Positions 7,940 through 17,174 are shown, numbered from the stretch's first letter. The stretch: 64,000 bases of DNA from Pelomonas sp. CA6 (GCF_022549225.1 NZ_JAKZFD010000014.1:41860-105859), one strand, 5' to 3'. Numbers and translations: made by a program. The notes: generated by a model from the letters alone, not told the origin.

Positions 7940-9466
7940 TCAGGCCTTCTGCGGCCCCGGGCGCCCGGCTTCCACCGCGAAGCGGGCGGCCGTGTGCACC
8001 GCGCTGTCGGCGCGCCAGGGGTCCTCGACCACCTGCAGCCGCACGTCCAGGCGGCTCTGCTGCAGATCGAACAGCATGTAGCCGCGCTGGTCGGGGCGGG
8101 CGTAGTGCAGCTGCGGGTTGTGCGGCAGCGCCGCGTCCACCCGCGCCCGGTCCAGGCCCAGGCTGCTGATCGAGGTGCCGCAGAACTCGCTGGCCAGCAC
8201 CGGGCCCTCGGCGCGGTCCGGGTCCAGGCGCAGGTCGGCCACGTAGTTGGCGTGCACGTCGCCGCCCAGCACCACCGGGTTGCGGGCGCCGGCGGCGCTC
8301 AGGCCGCGCAGCAGGCGCTCGCGCGACGCGGCATAGCCGTCCCAGCCTTCGGTCCAGAACATCCCGCCGTCCTTGCCGCGGTCCTGCCAGCTCATGCCGG
8401 CCATCAGGGTCTGCTGCGCCAGCAGGTTCCAGCCGCGCTCGTCATCCCACTGGCGCGCCAGCCAGGCCTCCTGGGTCGCACCCAGCAGGCTGCGGCGCGG
8501 ATCGCGCAGCGCCGGGCAGGACTGCGCCGTGACCGTGTTGCCGCCGCCCCGCCCCGGACGGGGGCAGGCCTGCGGGTCGCGGTACTGGCGGTCGTCCAGC
8601 GTGATCACGCGGGCCAGCCGGCCCCAGTCATAGCGGGTGTACAGGCGCATCTGGCCGTCGCGCGGCTGCCAGGACTTGGGGAAGGGCATGTGCTCCCAGT
8701 AGGCCTGGTAGGCGGCAGCGCGGCGCTGCGCGAAGTCCGGGGCCAGGTCTTGCCCCTGCTCGCCGGCGTAGTCGTTCTCGACCTCGTGATCGTCCCAGGT
8801 GTAGATCCACGGCGCGCGCGCATGCATGGCCTGCAGCTGCGGGTCGGACTTGTACTGCGCGTAGCGGGCCCGGTAGTCGGCCAGCGTGCGGCAGGGGCCG
8901 CCGGCATGGCGGCGGGCGGCCTCGCTCTTGGCCGCGGTGGCGTATTCGTAGATGTAGTCGCCCAGGAAGAGCACCAGGTCGGGGTCCTGCTGCGCCATGT
9001 CGGCCCAGGCCGCATAGCGGCCGTGGTCCCAGCGCTGGCAGGAGGCGATCGCGAAGCGCAGCCGCTGCACCGGTGCGTCGGCGGCCGGCGCGGTGCGCGT
9101 GCGTCCCGTGGCGCTGCGCGCGCCCAGCGCGCTGAAGCGGTACCAGTACCAGCGGTCCGGCCGCAGGCCCTGCGGTTCGGCATGCACGCTGTGGGCCTGG
9201 GCGGCGCTGGCGCTTTCCTCGCCGCGTGCGACGACGCGCTGGAAGCCTTCGTCCTCGGCCAGCTCCCAGCGCACCGGCACCTGCTCGGGCAGGGCCTCGC
9301 CGGTCAGGCGCGTCCACAGCACCAGGCGGTCGGGCAGCGGGCAGCCGGAGGCCAGGCCCAGCGTGAAGGGGTCGTCGCTGGCCGCGCGCGCCTGGCTCAG
9401 CAGCGCGGGCGCCAGGCCCGCGGCGAGCGAGGCCTGCAGCAGATGACGGCGTGACAAGTTGGACAT
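7940..9466 (-). CDS. phoD: PhoD-family alkaline phosphatase / phosphodiesterase, Tat-exported
   Basis: A 508-residue metallophosphatase of the PhoD family. The N-terminus MSNLSRRHLLQASLAAG is a twin-arginine signal (SRRHLL), fitting export of a folded, metal-loaded enzyme to the periplasm. An Fn3-like PhoD_N domain follows (LASGCPLPDRLVLWTRL). The catalytic domain contains the metal-site motifs SCQRWDHG, FLGDYIYEY, TWDDHEVENDY and GGDVHANYVADL. Family members release phosphate from mono- and diesters, using Ca and Fe where studied. It is divergent from a binding-protein gene across a 171-base region that holds two dyad symmetries, which may be its control region. No PHO box could be identified with confidence. 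Confidence 0.92.
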   Translation of the reverse strand: MSNLSRRHLLQASLAAGLAPALLSQARAASDDPFTLGLASGCPLPDRLVLWTRLTGEALPEQVPVRWELAEDEGFQRVVARGEESASAAQAHSVHAEPQGLRPDRWYWYRFSALGARSATGRTRTAPAADAPVQRLRFAIASCQRWDHGRYAAWADMAQQDPDLVLFLGDYIYEYATAAKSEAARRHAGGPCRTLADYRARYAQYKSDPQLQAMHARAPWIYTWDDHEVENDYAGEQGQDLAPDFAQRRAAAYQAYWEHMPFPKSWQPRDGQMRLYTRYDWGRLARVITLDDRQYRDPQACPRPGRGGGNTVTAQSCPALRDPRRSLLGATQEAWLARQWDDERGWNLLAQQTLMAGMSWQDRGKDGGMFWTEGWDGYAASRERLLRGLSAAGARNPVVLGGDVHANYVADLRLDPDRAEGPVLASEFCGTSISSLGLDRARVDAALPHNPQLHYARPDQRGYMLFDLQQSRLDVRLQVVEDPWRADSAVHTAARFAVEAGRPGPQKA

Positions 9467-9537
9467 GCGGCGGACTTTCCTGAAGCGTGCGGCCTGCGCG
9501 CGGGGGCCGGAGCGGGCGGCGCGGCGCGCACGGGATG

Positions 9538-9559
9538 CACAATGCGGCCACGCATTGTG
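9538..9559. promoter_or_regulatory. Perfect 9-bp inverted repeat, 4-base centre
   Basis: CACAATGCG (9538-9546) and its exact complement CGCATTGTG (9551-9559) are separated by GCCA. The element lies in the divergent intergenic region between phoD and the binding-protein gene. It could be an operator or a small hairpin. Confidence 0.55.
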
Positions 9560-9561
9560 GG

Positions 9562-9577
9562 GCCGTCACGTGACGGC
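9562..9577. promoter_or_regulatory. Perfect 16-bp palindrome
   Basis: GCCGTCACGTGACGGC is self-complementary over all 16 bases and begins 2 bases after the preceding inverted repeat. Such an uninterrupted palindrome in a divergent intergenic region is typical of a dimeric regulator site; the regulator is unknown. Confidence 0.55.
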
Positions 9578-9637
9578 GCATGCCGCGCCGCTGGTCCCCG
9601 TGCGAGCCGCGGGCATGTGCGTCCGCGCGATGAGGGC

Positions 9638-10423
9638 ATGGAGCAGGTGAGCGTGAACCTTGGGTCGGTGGGAATGCAGCGGCGGTCCGTGCTGGGCCTG
9701 GCCTCGCTGGCGCTTGCGCCGACGCGGGTCCGCGCCGCGGAGGCCGGACCGCTCGCCGTGGGCACCAGCTTCGCGCGTCTGTTCGGGCCCGACCAGCGCG
9801 GCCTGGCGGTGGACCTGCTGGACGAGATCTTCGCGCCGCTGGGCCTGCGCCCGCGCTATGAGCACTATCCCTGGCAGCGTGCGCAGAACATGGTGCAGCA
9901 GGGCCAGGCCCAGATCCTCATCGGCCCCTACCGCACCCCGGAACGCGAGGGGCGGCTGCGCTTCTCGGAGCAGCCCTTCTACGAAGACGCGCTGGTGATG
10001 TTCGGTCGCCGCGGCGAATGCGCCTGGCAGGGCGACCTGACGCAGTTGGGCCGCCTGCGCGTGGCCACGGTGCAGGGCTGGGTCTATGGGCCCGCGCTGG
10101 ACGCCGCGCTGTCCGGGCTGCGCCACGAGGTGGTGCGCGACGTGAGCATCGGGCTCAAGATGCTGCAGCTGGGGCGCATCGACCTGCTGGCCTGCAATGC
10201 GCGCAACACCCAGCCGGTGCTGGAGGAATTGCGTCTGGCCAGCGAACTGCAGCCCTGCGGTCCGCCGGTCGGACAGCTGCGCGGGCATTTCGCCTTTCCG
10301 CTGGGCGAGACCGGCCGGCTGTGGCAGCAGCGCGTGGACGAGGGCATGCGCCGCCTGCGCGCCTCGGGGCGGCTGCAGCAGCTGGCGGCGCGCTGGCAGG
10401 TGGCGCTGCCGGCGCCGGATTGA
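9638..10423 (+). CDS. Lone periplasmic substrate-binding protein (bac_3 type)
   Basis: About 261 residues. The start is uncertain: ATG at 9638, or ATG at 9674 giving MQRRSVLGLASLALAP, a neat signal peptide that ends near VRAAEAGP. Both are in one frame. The mature part has the bac_3 layout: a first lobe with GLAVDLLDEIFAPLGLRPRYEHYPWQ, AQILIGPYRTPEREGRLRFS, and a second lobe with GRIDLLACNARN. There are no neighbouring transporter genes. It is divergent from phoD and converges on the DUF1304 gene with 10 bases between. It is one of three solitary binding proteins in the window, which suggests a sensory rather than transport role, but this is inference. Confidence 0.85.
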   Translation: MEQVSVNLGSVGMQRRSVLGLASLALAPTRVRAAEAGPLAVGTSFARLFGPDQRGLAVDLLDEIFAPLGLRPRYEHYPWQRAQNMVQQGQAQILIGPYRTPEREGRLRFSEQPFYEDALVMFGRRGECAWQGDLTQLGRLRVATVQGWVYGPALDAALSGLRHEVVRDVSIGLKMLQLGRIDLLACNARNTQPVLEELRLASELQPCGPPVGQLRGHFAFPLGETGRLWQQRVDEGMRRLRASGRLQQLAARWQVALPAPD

Positions 10424-10433
10424 GGCGCGTCGC

Positions 10434-10787
10434 TCAGCCCAGCGCCAGCAGGCCCAGGCCCAACGCCGCGGGCAGGGCCTGGATGAACAGAATCTTGCGG
10501 CTGGCGGTGGCGGCGCCGTAGAGGCCGGCCACCAGCACACAGCCGAGGAAGAAGAGCTTCACCGCCGTCCCGCCGCCACTCAAGCCCCAGAACAGCCCGG
10601 CGGCGAGAAAGCCGTTGTACAGGCCCTGGTTGGCGGCCAGCACGCGGGTGTCGCGGGCGCGCTCGGGCGTGAGGCCGAAGGCGCGCAGCCCGGCGGGCTT
10701 CTCCCACAGAAACATCTCCAGCACCAGGATGTAGACGTGGATCAGCGCGACCAGCGCGCAGACGAGATTGGCGGCGGTGTTCAGCAT
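10434..10787 (-). CDS. DUF1304 small membrane protein
   Basis: A 117-residue protein starting MLNTAANLVCALVALIHVYI, with four hydrophobic segments. The sequences VLEMFLWEKPAGLRAFG and ANQGLYNGFLAAGLFWG are the hallmark of the DUF1304 family of small integral membrane proteins, whose function is unknown. It overlaps nothing, converges on the binding-protein gene and is divergent from rep, 102 bases away. Length matches the family. Confidence 0.9.
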   Translation of the reverse strand: MLNTAANLVCALVALIHVYILVLEMFLWEKPAGLRAFGLTPERARDTRVLAANQGLYNGFLAAGLFWGLSGGGTAVKLFFLGCVLVAGLYGAATASRKILFIQALPAALGLGLLALG

Positions 10788-10889
10788 GCGGCGACTGTAG
10801 CGGCCGACGTCCGGTGGCGACGGGGGATTTTCCCGGCCGGCTATCATCCGCGGCCCGCCTCTGTTGTCCTTCGCCCCCTCCGCTCCGCC

Positions 10890-12947
10890 ATGTCCGACGC
10901 CACCCTCAACCCCGCCCAGCTGGAGGCGGTGCATCACCTGCACGGCCCCTGCCTGGTGATCGCGGGCGCCGGCTCGGGCAAGACGCGCGTGATCACGCAA
11001 AAGATCGCCAAGCTGCTGAGCTGCGGCTACCGGGCGAAGAACATTGCCGCGATCACCTTCACGAACAAGGCGGCGCAGGAGATGCGCGAGCGCGCCAAGC
11101 ACCTCGTCGGCGCGCGCGCGGGGCAGGAGCTGGTGATCTCCACCTTCCACAGCCTGGGCGTGCGCATCCTGCGTGAGGATGGCCGCCACCTCGGGCTGAA
11201 GGAGCAGTTCTCCATCATGGACTCCGACGACGTGCTGTCGGTGTTGCGCGATGCCGGCGGCACCACCGACGCGGCGACCGCGAAGTCCTGGCAATGGACC
11301 ATCTCGCTGTGGAAGAACCAGGGCCTGTCGGCCTCGCAGGCGCTGGCCTATGCGAAGGACGACATGGAGCGCGCCGCCGCCGTCGTGATGCAGCGCTACC
11401 AGGAGCGCCTGGCCGCCTACCAGGCGGTGGACTTCGACGACCTGATCGGCTTGCCGCTCAAGCTGCTGCAGACCTCCGACGAGGCGCGCGGCAAGTGGCA
11501 GGAGCTGCTGCGCTATGTGCTGGTCGACGAGTACCAGGACACCAACGCGGTGCAGTACGAGCTGCTCAAGGCGCTGGTCGGCGAGCGTGCGATGTTCACC
11601 GCGGTGGGCGACGACGACCAGAGCATCTACGGCTGGCGCGGCGCGACGATCGAGAACCTGAAGAAGCTGCCGGTGGACTTCCCGCAGCTCAAGGTCATCC
11701 CGCTGGAGCAGAACTACCGCTCCACCAGCGCCATCCTGCGCGCGGCCAACAACGTGATCGCGACCAACCCCAAGCTGTTCCAGAAGACCTTGTGGAGCGA
11801 GTTCGGTGAAGGCGATCCCATCGCGCTGATCGAGGCCGATGGCGAGGAGCACGAGGCCGAGCGCGCGGTGGCGCGCATCCAGGCGATACGCGCCAACCAC
11901 GGCGGCACCAAGTTCGCCGACTTCGCCATCCTCTACCGCGCCAACCACCAGGCGCGCATCTTCGAGCAGGCGCTGCGCCGCGCGGAGATCCCCTACAAGG
12001 TCTCGGGCGGCCAGAGCTTCTTCGACAAGACCGAGATCAAGGACCTGTGCGCCTGGCTGCGCCTGCTGGTGAACCAGGACGACGACCCCGCCTTCCTGCG
12101 CGCCGTGACCACGCCCAAGCGCGGCATCGGCCACCAAACCCTGGGCCATCTCAGCGACTTTTCGGCGAAGTGGAAGCTGTCGATGTTCGAGTCGCTGTTT
12201 GCCGAGTCGCTGAAGGCCACGCTGTCGGCCAAGGCGCTGCACGGCCTGCACGAGTTCGGCCGCTACGTCGTGGACCTGGAATACCGCGCCCGCCACACCG
12301 TGGGCGCCGAAGAGGGCAAGGCGCTGCTGCTGGAGTGGCTGACAGACATCGGCTACGAGCAGTACCTCCTGGACCAGGAGGAGAACGAGAAGGTCGCGGC
12401 CGCGCGCTGGAACAACGTGCTGGACTTCGTCGACTGGGTGGCCAAGCGCTGCGGCGGTGAGATCACGCAGGATGGCGGCGCCACCTTCGAGACGCAGAAG
12501 CAGTCGGTGCTGCAAGTGGCGCAGACCATCAGCGTGATCCTGTCGCTGGCCGAGCGCGGCGACGAGCAGGACCAGGTCGTGCTGACCACGCTGCATGCCT
12601 CCAAGGGCCTGGAGTGGCCGCATGTGATCCTGGCCGGCGTCAACGAAGGGCTGCTGCCCTTCAAGTCCGAGGACGAAGAGATGACCCCGCAGCGCCTGGA
12701 AGAGGAGCGGCGGCTGATGTACGTGGGCATCACGCGCGCGCGCCGCACACTGGCCGTCTCCACGCTGCGCCGGCGCAAGAAGAACCGCGAGACCGTGATG
12801 GGCATCCCCAGCCGCTTCATCGCTGAAATGAAGCTGCACGAAAGCGGCATCAAGGAAGACCCGCGCGAGAAGCTCAAGCGCATGCGCGAGCAGTTCGCCG
12901 CCAAGGCCGCGGCGAGCGCCGCCGCGCAGCAAAAACAGGCCGACTGA
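10890..12947 (+). CDS. rep: ATP-dependent DNA helicase Rep (UvrD/SF1 family)
   Basis: A 685-residue superfamily 1A helicase. Walker A is GAGSGKTR at about residues 26-33. Other motifs are AITFTNKAAQEMRER, the Walker B VDEYQDTN, DDDQSIYGWRGA, LEQNYRS, LTTLHASKGLEWPHV and a late VGITRARRTL. Length and sequence match Rep, which moves 3' to 5' on single-stranded DNA and helps replication forks restart or pass obstacles, rather than the longer UvrD. The C-terminal tail is Ala/Lys-rich. The ATG at 10890 is the first plausible start. It converges on the YeiH-like gene. Confidence 0.95.
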   Translation: MSDATLNPAQLEAVHHLHGPCLVIAGAGSGKTRVITQKIAKLLSCGYRAKNIAAITFTNKAAQEMRERAKHLVGARAGQELVISTFHSLGVRILREDGRHLGLKEQFSIMDSDDVLSVLRDAGGTTDAATAKSWQWTISLWKNQGLSASQALAYAKDDMERAAAVVMQRYQERLAAYQAVDFDDLIGLPLKLLQTSDEARGKWQELLRYVLVDEYQDTNAVQYELLKALVGERAMFTAVGDDDQSIYGWRGATIENLKKLPVDFPQLKVIPLEQNYRSTSAILRAANNVIATNPKLFQKTLWSEFGEGDPIALIEADGEEHEAERAVARIQAIRANHGGTKFADFAILYRANHQARIFEQALRRAEIPYKVSGGQSFFDKTEIKDLCAWLRLLVNQDDDPAFLRAVTTPKRGIGHQTLGHLSDFSAKWKLSMFESLFAESLKATLSAKALHGLHEFGRYVVDLEYRARHTVGAEEGKALLLEWLTDIGYEQYLLDQEENEKVAAARWNNVLDFVDWVAKRCGGEITQDGGATFETQKQSVLQVAQTISVILSLAERGDEQDQVVLTTLHASKGLEWPHVILAGVNEGLLPFKSEDEEMTPQRLEEERRLMYVGITRARRTLAVSTLRRRKKNRETVMGIPSRFIAEMKLHESGIKEDPREKLKRMREQFAAKAAASAAAQQKQAD

Positions 12948-12984
12948 GGCCCTCGGTCCCGGCCTGCGGGAAGGCTGGCGCGGT

Positions 12985-14049
12985 TCAGCCCGCCAGCCGC
13001 TGCACGGCGCCGTGGATGGCCGCACCGCCCAGCACCAGCCAGGCGAACAGCAGCAGCGCCAGCAGCAGGGGCCGGGCGCCGGCGCGGCGCAGCGCCGAGG
13101 CGTGGGTGTCCAGCCCCAGCGCCGCCATCGCGGTGGCCAGCAGCGCCGCGTCCAGCAGGCCCAGCGCGCGGACCAGCGCCGCCGGCAGCAGCTGCAGCGA
13201 GTTCAGCAGCACCACCACGACAAAGCCCACGGCAAACCAGGGCGGCGCGACGCGCGGCGCGCCAGCGTCACCCGCGGGGCGCGGCAGCAGCAGCGGCAGC
13301 GCCAGCAGCACCGGCGCCAGCATCATCACGCGCACCATCTTGGCGACGATCGCGGCGTCCGCCGCCTCCGGGCCGATGGCGCGGCCCGCGGCGATCACCT
13401 GGCCCACCTCGTGCACCGTTGCGCCCAGGTAGAGCCCGAAGCCCGCGTCGCCGCCGCCTATCCAGCCGGCCTGCATGTTCCAGGCGTGCAGTTGCGGATA
13501 GAGCAGCATGGCCAGCGTGCCGAACACCACCACGGTGGCCACCGCGACGCTGACCTGCTCGGCGCGCGCGCGCAACACCGGCTCGGTGGCCATCACCGCC
13601 GCGGCGCCGCAGATGGAACTGCCCGCCCCGATCAGCAGCGCCGTTTCACGCGGCAGGCCCAGCCCGCGCGTGCCCAGCCACAACGCCAGCGCCAGCGTGC
13701 TGCACAGCACCAGCAGGTCCACCGCGACGCCGCCCCAGCCCAGCTGCGCGATGTCGTGCGTGGTCAGCCTCAGGCCGTAGAGCACCACGCCGGCGCGCAG
13801 CAGCGGGCCCTTTGCCAGCCGGATGCCGGCGGCGCAGCGCGCGCCCAGCCCGCGCGGCAGTCCATGGCCCAGCGCCGCGCCCATCACCAGCGCCAGGGTC
13901 AGCGCGCCCAGGCCGCGGCTCGCCATCGCCTGCCAGCGCTCCAGCAGCAGCGCGGCGGTGGCCAGCAGCGCGCACAGCAGCAGGCCCGGCCCGATCCAGG
14001 CGAGGACTTGGGCGCGGGGAGGATGGGTTGGGACGGAAGACGCGGTCAT
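12985..14049 (-). CDS. YeiH/PSE-family putative sulfate or anion exporter
   Basis: A 354-residue integral membrane protein of the YeiH (UPF0324) family, with about ten membrane spans. Family signatures include GLALPRETALLIGAGSSICGAAAVMATEPV near the middle (only part quoted here as GAGSSICGAAA) and GATVHEVGQVIAAG. The start at 14049 (MTASSVPTHPP) is preferred over an in-frame start at 14139 because the latter would run into the divergent regulator's promoter. In enterobacteria and others yeiH lies divergent from a LysR regulator (YeiE), and exactly this arrangement is present here, 95 bases apart. The transported anion is not established by sequence. Confidence 0.88.
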   Translation of the reverse strand: MTASSVPTHPPRAQVLAWIGPGLLLCALLATAALLLERWQAMASRGLGALTLALVMGAALGHGLPRGLGARCAAGIRLAKGPLLRAGVVLYGLRLTTHDIAQLGWGGVAVDLLVLCSTLALALWLGTRGLGLPRETALLIGAGSSICGAAAVMATEPVLRARAEQVSVAVATVVVFGTLAMLLYPQLHAWNMQAGWIGGGDAGFGLYLGATVHEVGQVIAAGRAIGPEAADAAIVAKMVRVMMLAPVLLALPLLLPRPAGDAGAPRVAPPWFAVGFVVVVLLNSLQLLPAALVRALGLLDAALLATAMAALGLDTHASALRRAGARPLLLALLLFAWLVLGGAAIHGAVQRLAG

Positions 14050-14144
14050 CGGAACGGGAAGGGGGAGGGGATGGCGGCACTGTAGGAATTCCGAATCAAG
14101 CTGTGAAACGGATAATTCAGCTCGGATCAATCGAAACAACAGCT

Positions 14145-15137
14145 ATGAAGACGATTCCGCAGAGTGGCGGCGAGGCCGGCGAATGGCCGCTGCATCTGAG
14201 CCTGCGCCAGCTGCAGGTCTTCGTCGCGGTGGCGCGGCAGGGCAGCACCGTGGCGGCGGGGGAGCGCATCGGCCTGTCTCAGTCCGCCACCAGCGCGGCG
14301 CTGAAGGAGCTGGAGCGCCTGCTCGGACTGCCGCTGTTCGACCGCGCCGGCAAGCGGCTGCTGCTCAACGAGGCCGGGCGCGGGCTGCTGCCGCGCGCAC
14401 GCGCGCTGCTGGACGGTGCCTACAGCCTTCAAACCCAGGCCGCGGGCGGCGCGGCTCGTCAGCAGTTGCGGGTGGGCGCCAGCATGACGCTGGGCGCGCA
14501 TCTGCTGCCCGGGCTGCTGCGCGAGTTCTATGGCGCGTCCGGCGACGCCGCGGACCGCTGGCAGGCACGCGTCCAGGTGGCCAACACCGCCGCGATCTGC
14601 GCCGCGGTCGCACGCTACGAGCTGGACCTCGGGCTGATCGAAGGGCCCTGTCCGGAACCGGGGCTCGTCGTCCAGCCCTGGCTGGACGACGAGCTGCTGG
14701 TCGTCGCGTCGCCCGTGCATGCGCTGCTGCGCCCGCCTGCGCTGGACGGCGAGGCTCGCCGCGAAGCGCTGCGCGATGCGGTCTGGCTGTTGCGCGAGCC
14801 GGGGGCTGGCACGCGCGAGGCCGGCGACGCCTGGTTGCTGCCGCTGCTGCGGGCCTACCGGCGCAGCATCACGATGGACAGCCCGGAGGCGATCAAGCAG
14901 GGCGTGATCGAAGGACTGGGGCTGGCCTGCCTGTCGCGCTGGGCCGTGCAGCGCGAACTGGACCAGGGTCTGATGCGGGTGCTGGACACCGGGTTGGCGC
15001 CGCGGCGCCGCCCATGCTATTGGGTGCTGCAGCGCGACAAGCCGCAAAGCCCGGCATTGCGCGAGTTCATCGCGCTGCTGCAGGCCCGGCGTGCGCAGCG
15101 CGCGCCGGCGCGACGCCGGGCCCCGCACAAGCCCTGA
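14145..15137 (+). CDS. LysR-type regulator paired with the YeiH-like exporter
   Basis: A 330-residue LysR-family transcription factor. The N-terminal winged helix-turn-helix is LSLRQLQVFVAVARQGSTVAAGE followed by SQSATSAALKELERLLGLPLFDR; the effector-binding domain fills the remainder. The start at 14145 is the ATG just before the helix-turn-helix, with a 14-residue leader. It is divergent from the YeiH-like gene, so it probably controls that gene and itself from the shared 95-base region. That region is AT-richer than its surroundings. A YeiE/CbbR-like placement within the family is plausible. Confidence 0.92.
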   Translation: MKTIPQSGGEAGEWPLHLSLRQLQVFVAVARQGSTVAAGERIGLSQSATSAALKELERLLGLPLFDRAGKRLLLNEAGRGLLPRARALLDGAYSLQTQAAGGAARQQLRVGASMTLGAHLLPGLLREFYGASGDAADRWQARVQVANTAAICAAVARYELDLGLIEGPCPEPGLVVQPWLDDELLVVASPVHALLRPPALDGEARREALRDAVWLLREPGAGTREAGDAWLLPLLRAYRRSITMDSPEAIKQGVIEGLGLACLSRWAVQRELDQGLMRVLDTGLAPRRRPCYWVLQRDKPQSPALREFIALLQARRAQRAPARRRAPHKP

Positions 15138-15172
15138 GCCCGTCCGCACCAGGGAGCGGCCAGAATCGGTCC

Positions 15173-15853
15173 ATGCCAAGACTCCTGTTCGCGACCGCGC
15201 TGCTGGCCAGCGCCGTGCTGGCGATGCTGGCGCTGATCCAGCCGCCTGTGGTGCCCGCGGCGCTGGCCTTCGTCTTCAAGCCGCTGACCACCGTGCTGAT
15301 CCTGGTTTGGGCCTGGCCGCGCGGCGGCGGGCAGCCGCGGCTGGCTCAGCGGCTCAAGCTGGGCCTGCTGTTCTCGCTGGCCGGCGATGTCTTCCTGCTC
15401 TGGCCCGAGTCCGGCTTCCTGCCCGGCTTGCTGAGCTTTCTCATCGCCCATTTGCTCTACATCGCGGCCTTTTGCTCGCAGGCCCGGCTGGCCGCGCGCG
15501 TCTGGCCCTTCGTCGTGTTCGGTGTGATCGCCGCGATGGTGCTGGGGCGGCTGTGGCCCGGCGTGCCGACGGCGCTGCAGATCCCGGTGCTGGTCTATGT
15601 GGCCTGCCTGGCCTCGATGGCGGCGCAGGCCTGGGTGTGGTGGCGCGGCAGCCTGGGCGGCGCGGACGAGGCCGGCGCGCGCTGGGCGGCCTGGGGCGGC
15701 ACGCTGTTCGTGCTGTCCGACGCGCTGCTGGCCATCAACAAGTTCGCCGGCCCGCTGCCGCTGGCGGCGGTGTGGGTGCTGTCCAGTTACTGGGCCGCGC
15801 AATACTGCATCGCCAGCAGCCTGGCGCCAGCGCGCGGCAGCGATCCGGCCTGA
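15173..15853 (+). CDS. YhhN-family lysoplasmalogenase-like membrane protein
   Basis: A 226-residue protein with about eight membrane helices. The motifs KLGLLFSLAGDVFLLWP and GGTLFVLSDALLAINKF are the two conserved acidic segments of the YhhN family (GD and SD), which in characterised members hydrolyse the vinyl-ether bond of lysoplasmalogens or alkenyl ethers. The start at 15173 gives MPRLLFATALLAS. It follows the LysR gene after 35 bases on the same strand, so co-transcription is possible but a functional link is not evident. Confidence 0.88.
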   Translation: MPRLLFATALLASAVLAMLALIQPPVVPAALAFVFKPLTTVLILVWAWPRGGGQPRLAQRLKLGLLFSLAGDVFLLWPESGFLPGLLSFLIAHLLYIAAFCSQARLAARVWPFVVFGVIAAMVLGRLWPGVPTALQIPVLVYVACLASMAAQAWVWWRGSLGGADEAGARWAAWGGTLFVLSDALLAINKFAGPLPLAAVWVLSSYWAAQYCIASSLAPARGSDPA

Positions 15854-16030
15854 CCCGCGAGGCGCTGTGGGGCTGCGGCTCCGGCGTCAATCCCCAGAAT
15901 TCGTGGCCCGCTTCCCTCCTTGGCGAAACGCGGCGGGCCGCACAGAATGGCCCGGCGCGGCGGTCGGGAGCAAGGGCCGGCGCGCCAATGTTCGCAGTCA
16001 AACCATGGACGATCCGAAGAGGAGTGGGTG

Positions 16031-16732
16031 ATGAAGCAACTGGGCGCGGAATTCCTGGGCACCTTCTGGCTGGTACTGGGCGGCTGCGGCAGCGCGGTGC
16101 TGGCGGCGGCCTTTCCCAACGTGGGCATCGGCCTGCACGGGGTCTCGCTGGCCTTCGGCCTCACGGTGCTGACCATGGCCTATGCGATCGGCCATATCTC
16201 CGGCTGCCACCTCAACCCGGCCGTGTCCATCGGCCTGTGGGCCGGCGGCCGCTTTCCGGCCGCCCGGCTGCTGCCCTACATCGTCGCCCAGGTGCTGGGC
16301 GCGGTCGCTGCGGGCGCGGTTCTCTACCTGATCGCCAGCGGCGCGCCGGGCTTCGATGTCGGCAAGGGCTTCGCGTCCAACGGTTACGGAGCGCACTCGC
16401 CGGGCGGTTATTCGCTGGTGGCGGCGCTGGTCTGCGAGGTGGTGATGACGGCCTTCTTCCTGATCGTGATCCTGGGCGCCACCGATGCGCGCGCGCCGGC
16501 CGGCTTCGCGCCCATCGCGATCGGCCTGGCGCTGACGCTGATCCACCTGATCAGCATCCCGGTCACCAACACCTCGGTGAACCCGGCGCGCAGCACCGGC
16601 GTGGCGCTGTTCGTCGGTGACTGGGCGCTGGCGCAGCTGTGGGCCTTCTGGGTGGCGCCCATCGCGGGCGCGGTGCTGGGGGCGCTGGCCTATCGCGCGA
16701 TCGGCGGCGACGGCCGGGACCCCAAGGCCTGA
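16031..16732 (+). CDS. aqpZ: Aquaporin Z (water channel)
   Basis: A 233-residue six-helix major intrinsic protein. Both half-helix NPA signatures are present: [12 protein letters not shown] in the first half and [11 protein letters not shown] in the second, with R after the second NPA as in water-selective aquaporins. The N-terminus [23 protein letters not shown] is the AqpZ signature. The start at 16031 is supported by AGGAG about 7 bases upstream. The following DUF488 gene starts 19 bases after the stop. Confidence 0.95.
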   Translation: MKQLGAEFLGTFWLVLGGCGSAVLAAAFPNVGIGLHGVSLAFGLTVLTMAYAIGHISGCHLNPAVSIGLWAGGRFPAARLLPYIVAQVLGAVAAGAVLYLIASGAPGFDVGKGFASNGYGAHSPGGYSLVAALVCEVVMTAFFLIVILGATDARAPAGFAPIAIGLALTLIHLISIPVTNTSVNPARSTGVALFVGDWALAQLWAFWVAPIAGAVLGALAYRAIGGDGRDPKA

Positions 16733-16751
16733 GCCAGGGGAGGGGTACGCG

Positions 16752-17141
16752 ATGGCCGTCCGCATCGTCCGCCTGGGCAGTCCACGCGCCGCCGACGAGG
16801 GCCTGCGCATCGGCACGGTGAGGCGGCCGCCGCGCGGCGTGCCCAAGTCGGCGTTCGCCACCCAGGACTGGTACGACGTCTGGTATCCCAACCTGGCACC
16901 CAGCGCCGAGACGGTGAAGCTGGGCCAGGAGGCCCAGACGCCCGAGCAGTGGCGCGCCTTCGCGCGCGCCTACAAGGCCGAGATGGAGCGGCCGGAGAAC
17001 GCGCACAGCCTCGCGCTGCTCGCCGCGCTGTCGCAGCGCAGCGCGTTCTCGGTGGGTTGCTATTGCGAGGACGAAGCGCGTTGCCACCGCTCGGTGTTGC
17101 GCGAGTTGCTGGCGCGTGCCGGCGCGGTGATCGCCGGTTGA
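16752..17141 (+). CDS. DUF488 family protein
   Basis: A 129-residue cytoplasmic protein. Sequence features are IGTVRRPPRGVPKSAFATQDWYDVWYPNLAPS, here quoted only in part (WYDVWYPNLAPS), and SVGCYCEDEARCHRSVL, where the cysteine-rich C-terminal turn is the typical DUF488 signature (cysteine then HRSxL). The function of the family is unsettled. It lies 19 bases after aqpZ and probably shares its transcript. It converges on the LytTR regulator gene across a strong GC palindrome. Confidence 0.85.
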   Translation: MAVRIVRLGSPRAADEGLRIGTVRRPPRGVPKSAFATQDWYDVWYPNLAPSAETVKLGQEAQTPEQWRAFARAYKAEMERPENAHSLALLAALSQRSAFSVGCYCEDEARCHRSVLRELLARAGAVIAG

Positions 17142-17154
17142 GCCGGCTTGCGCG

Positions 17155-17174
17155 GCGGGGCCGGCCGGCCCCGC
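17155..17174. terminator. Perfect GC palindrome between convergent genes
   Basis: GCGGGGCCGGCCGGCCCCGC is a perfect 20-base palindrome lying between the convergent stops of the DUF488 and LytTR genes (14 and 5 bases away). There is no T run on either side, so it is at most a weak or factor-assisted bidirectional terminator. Confidence 0.35.
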
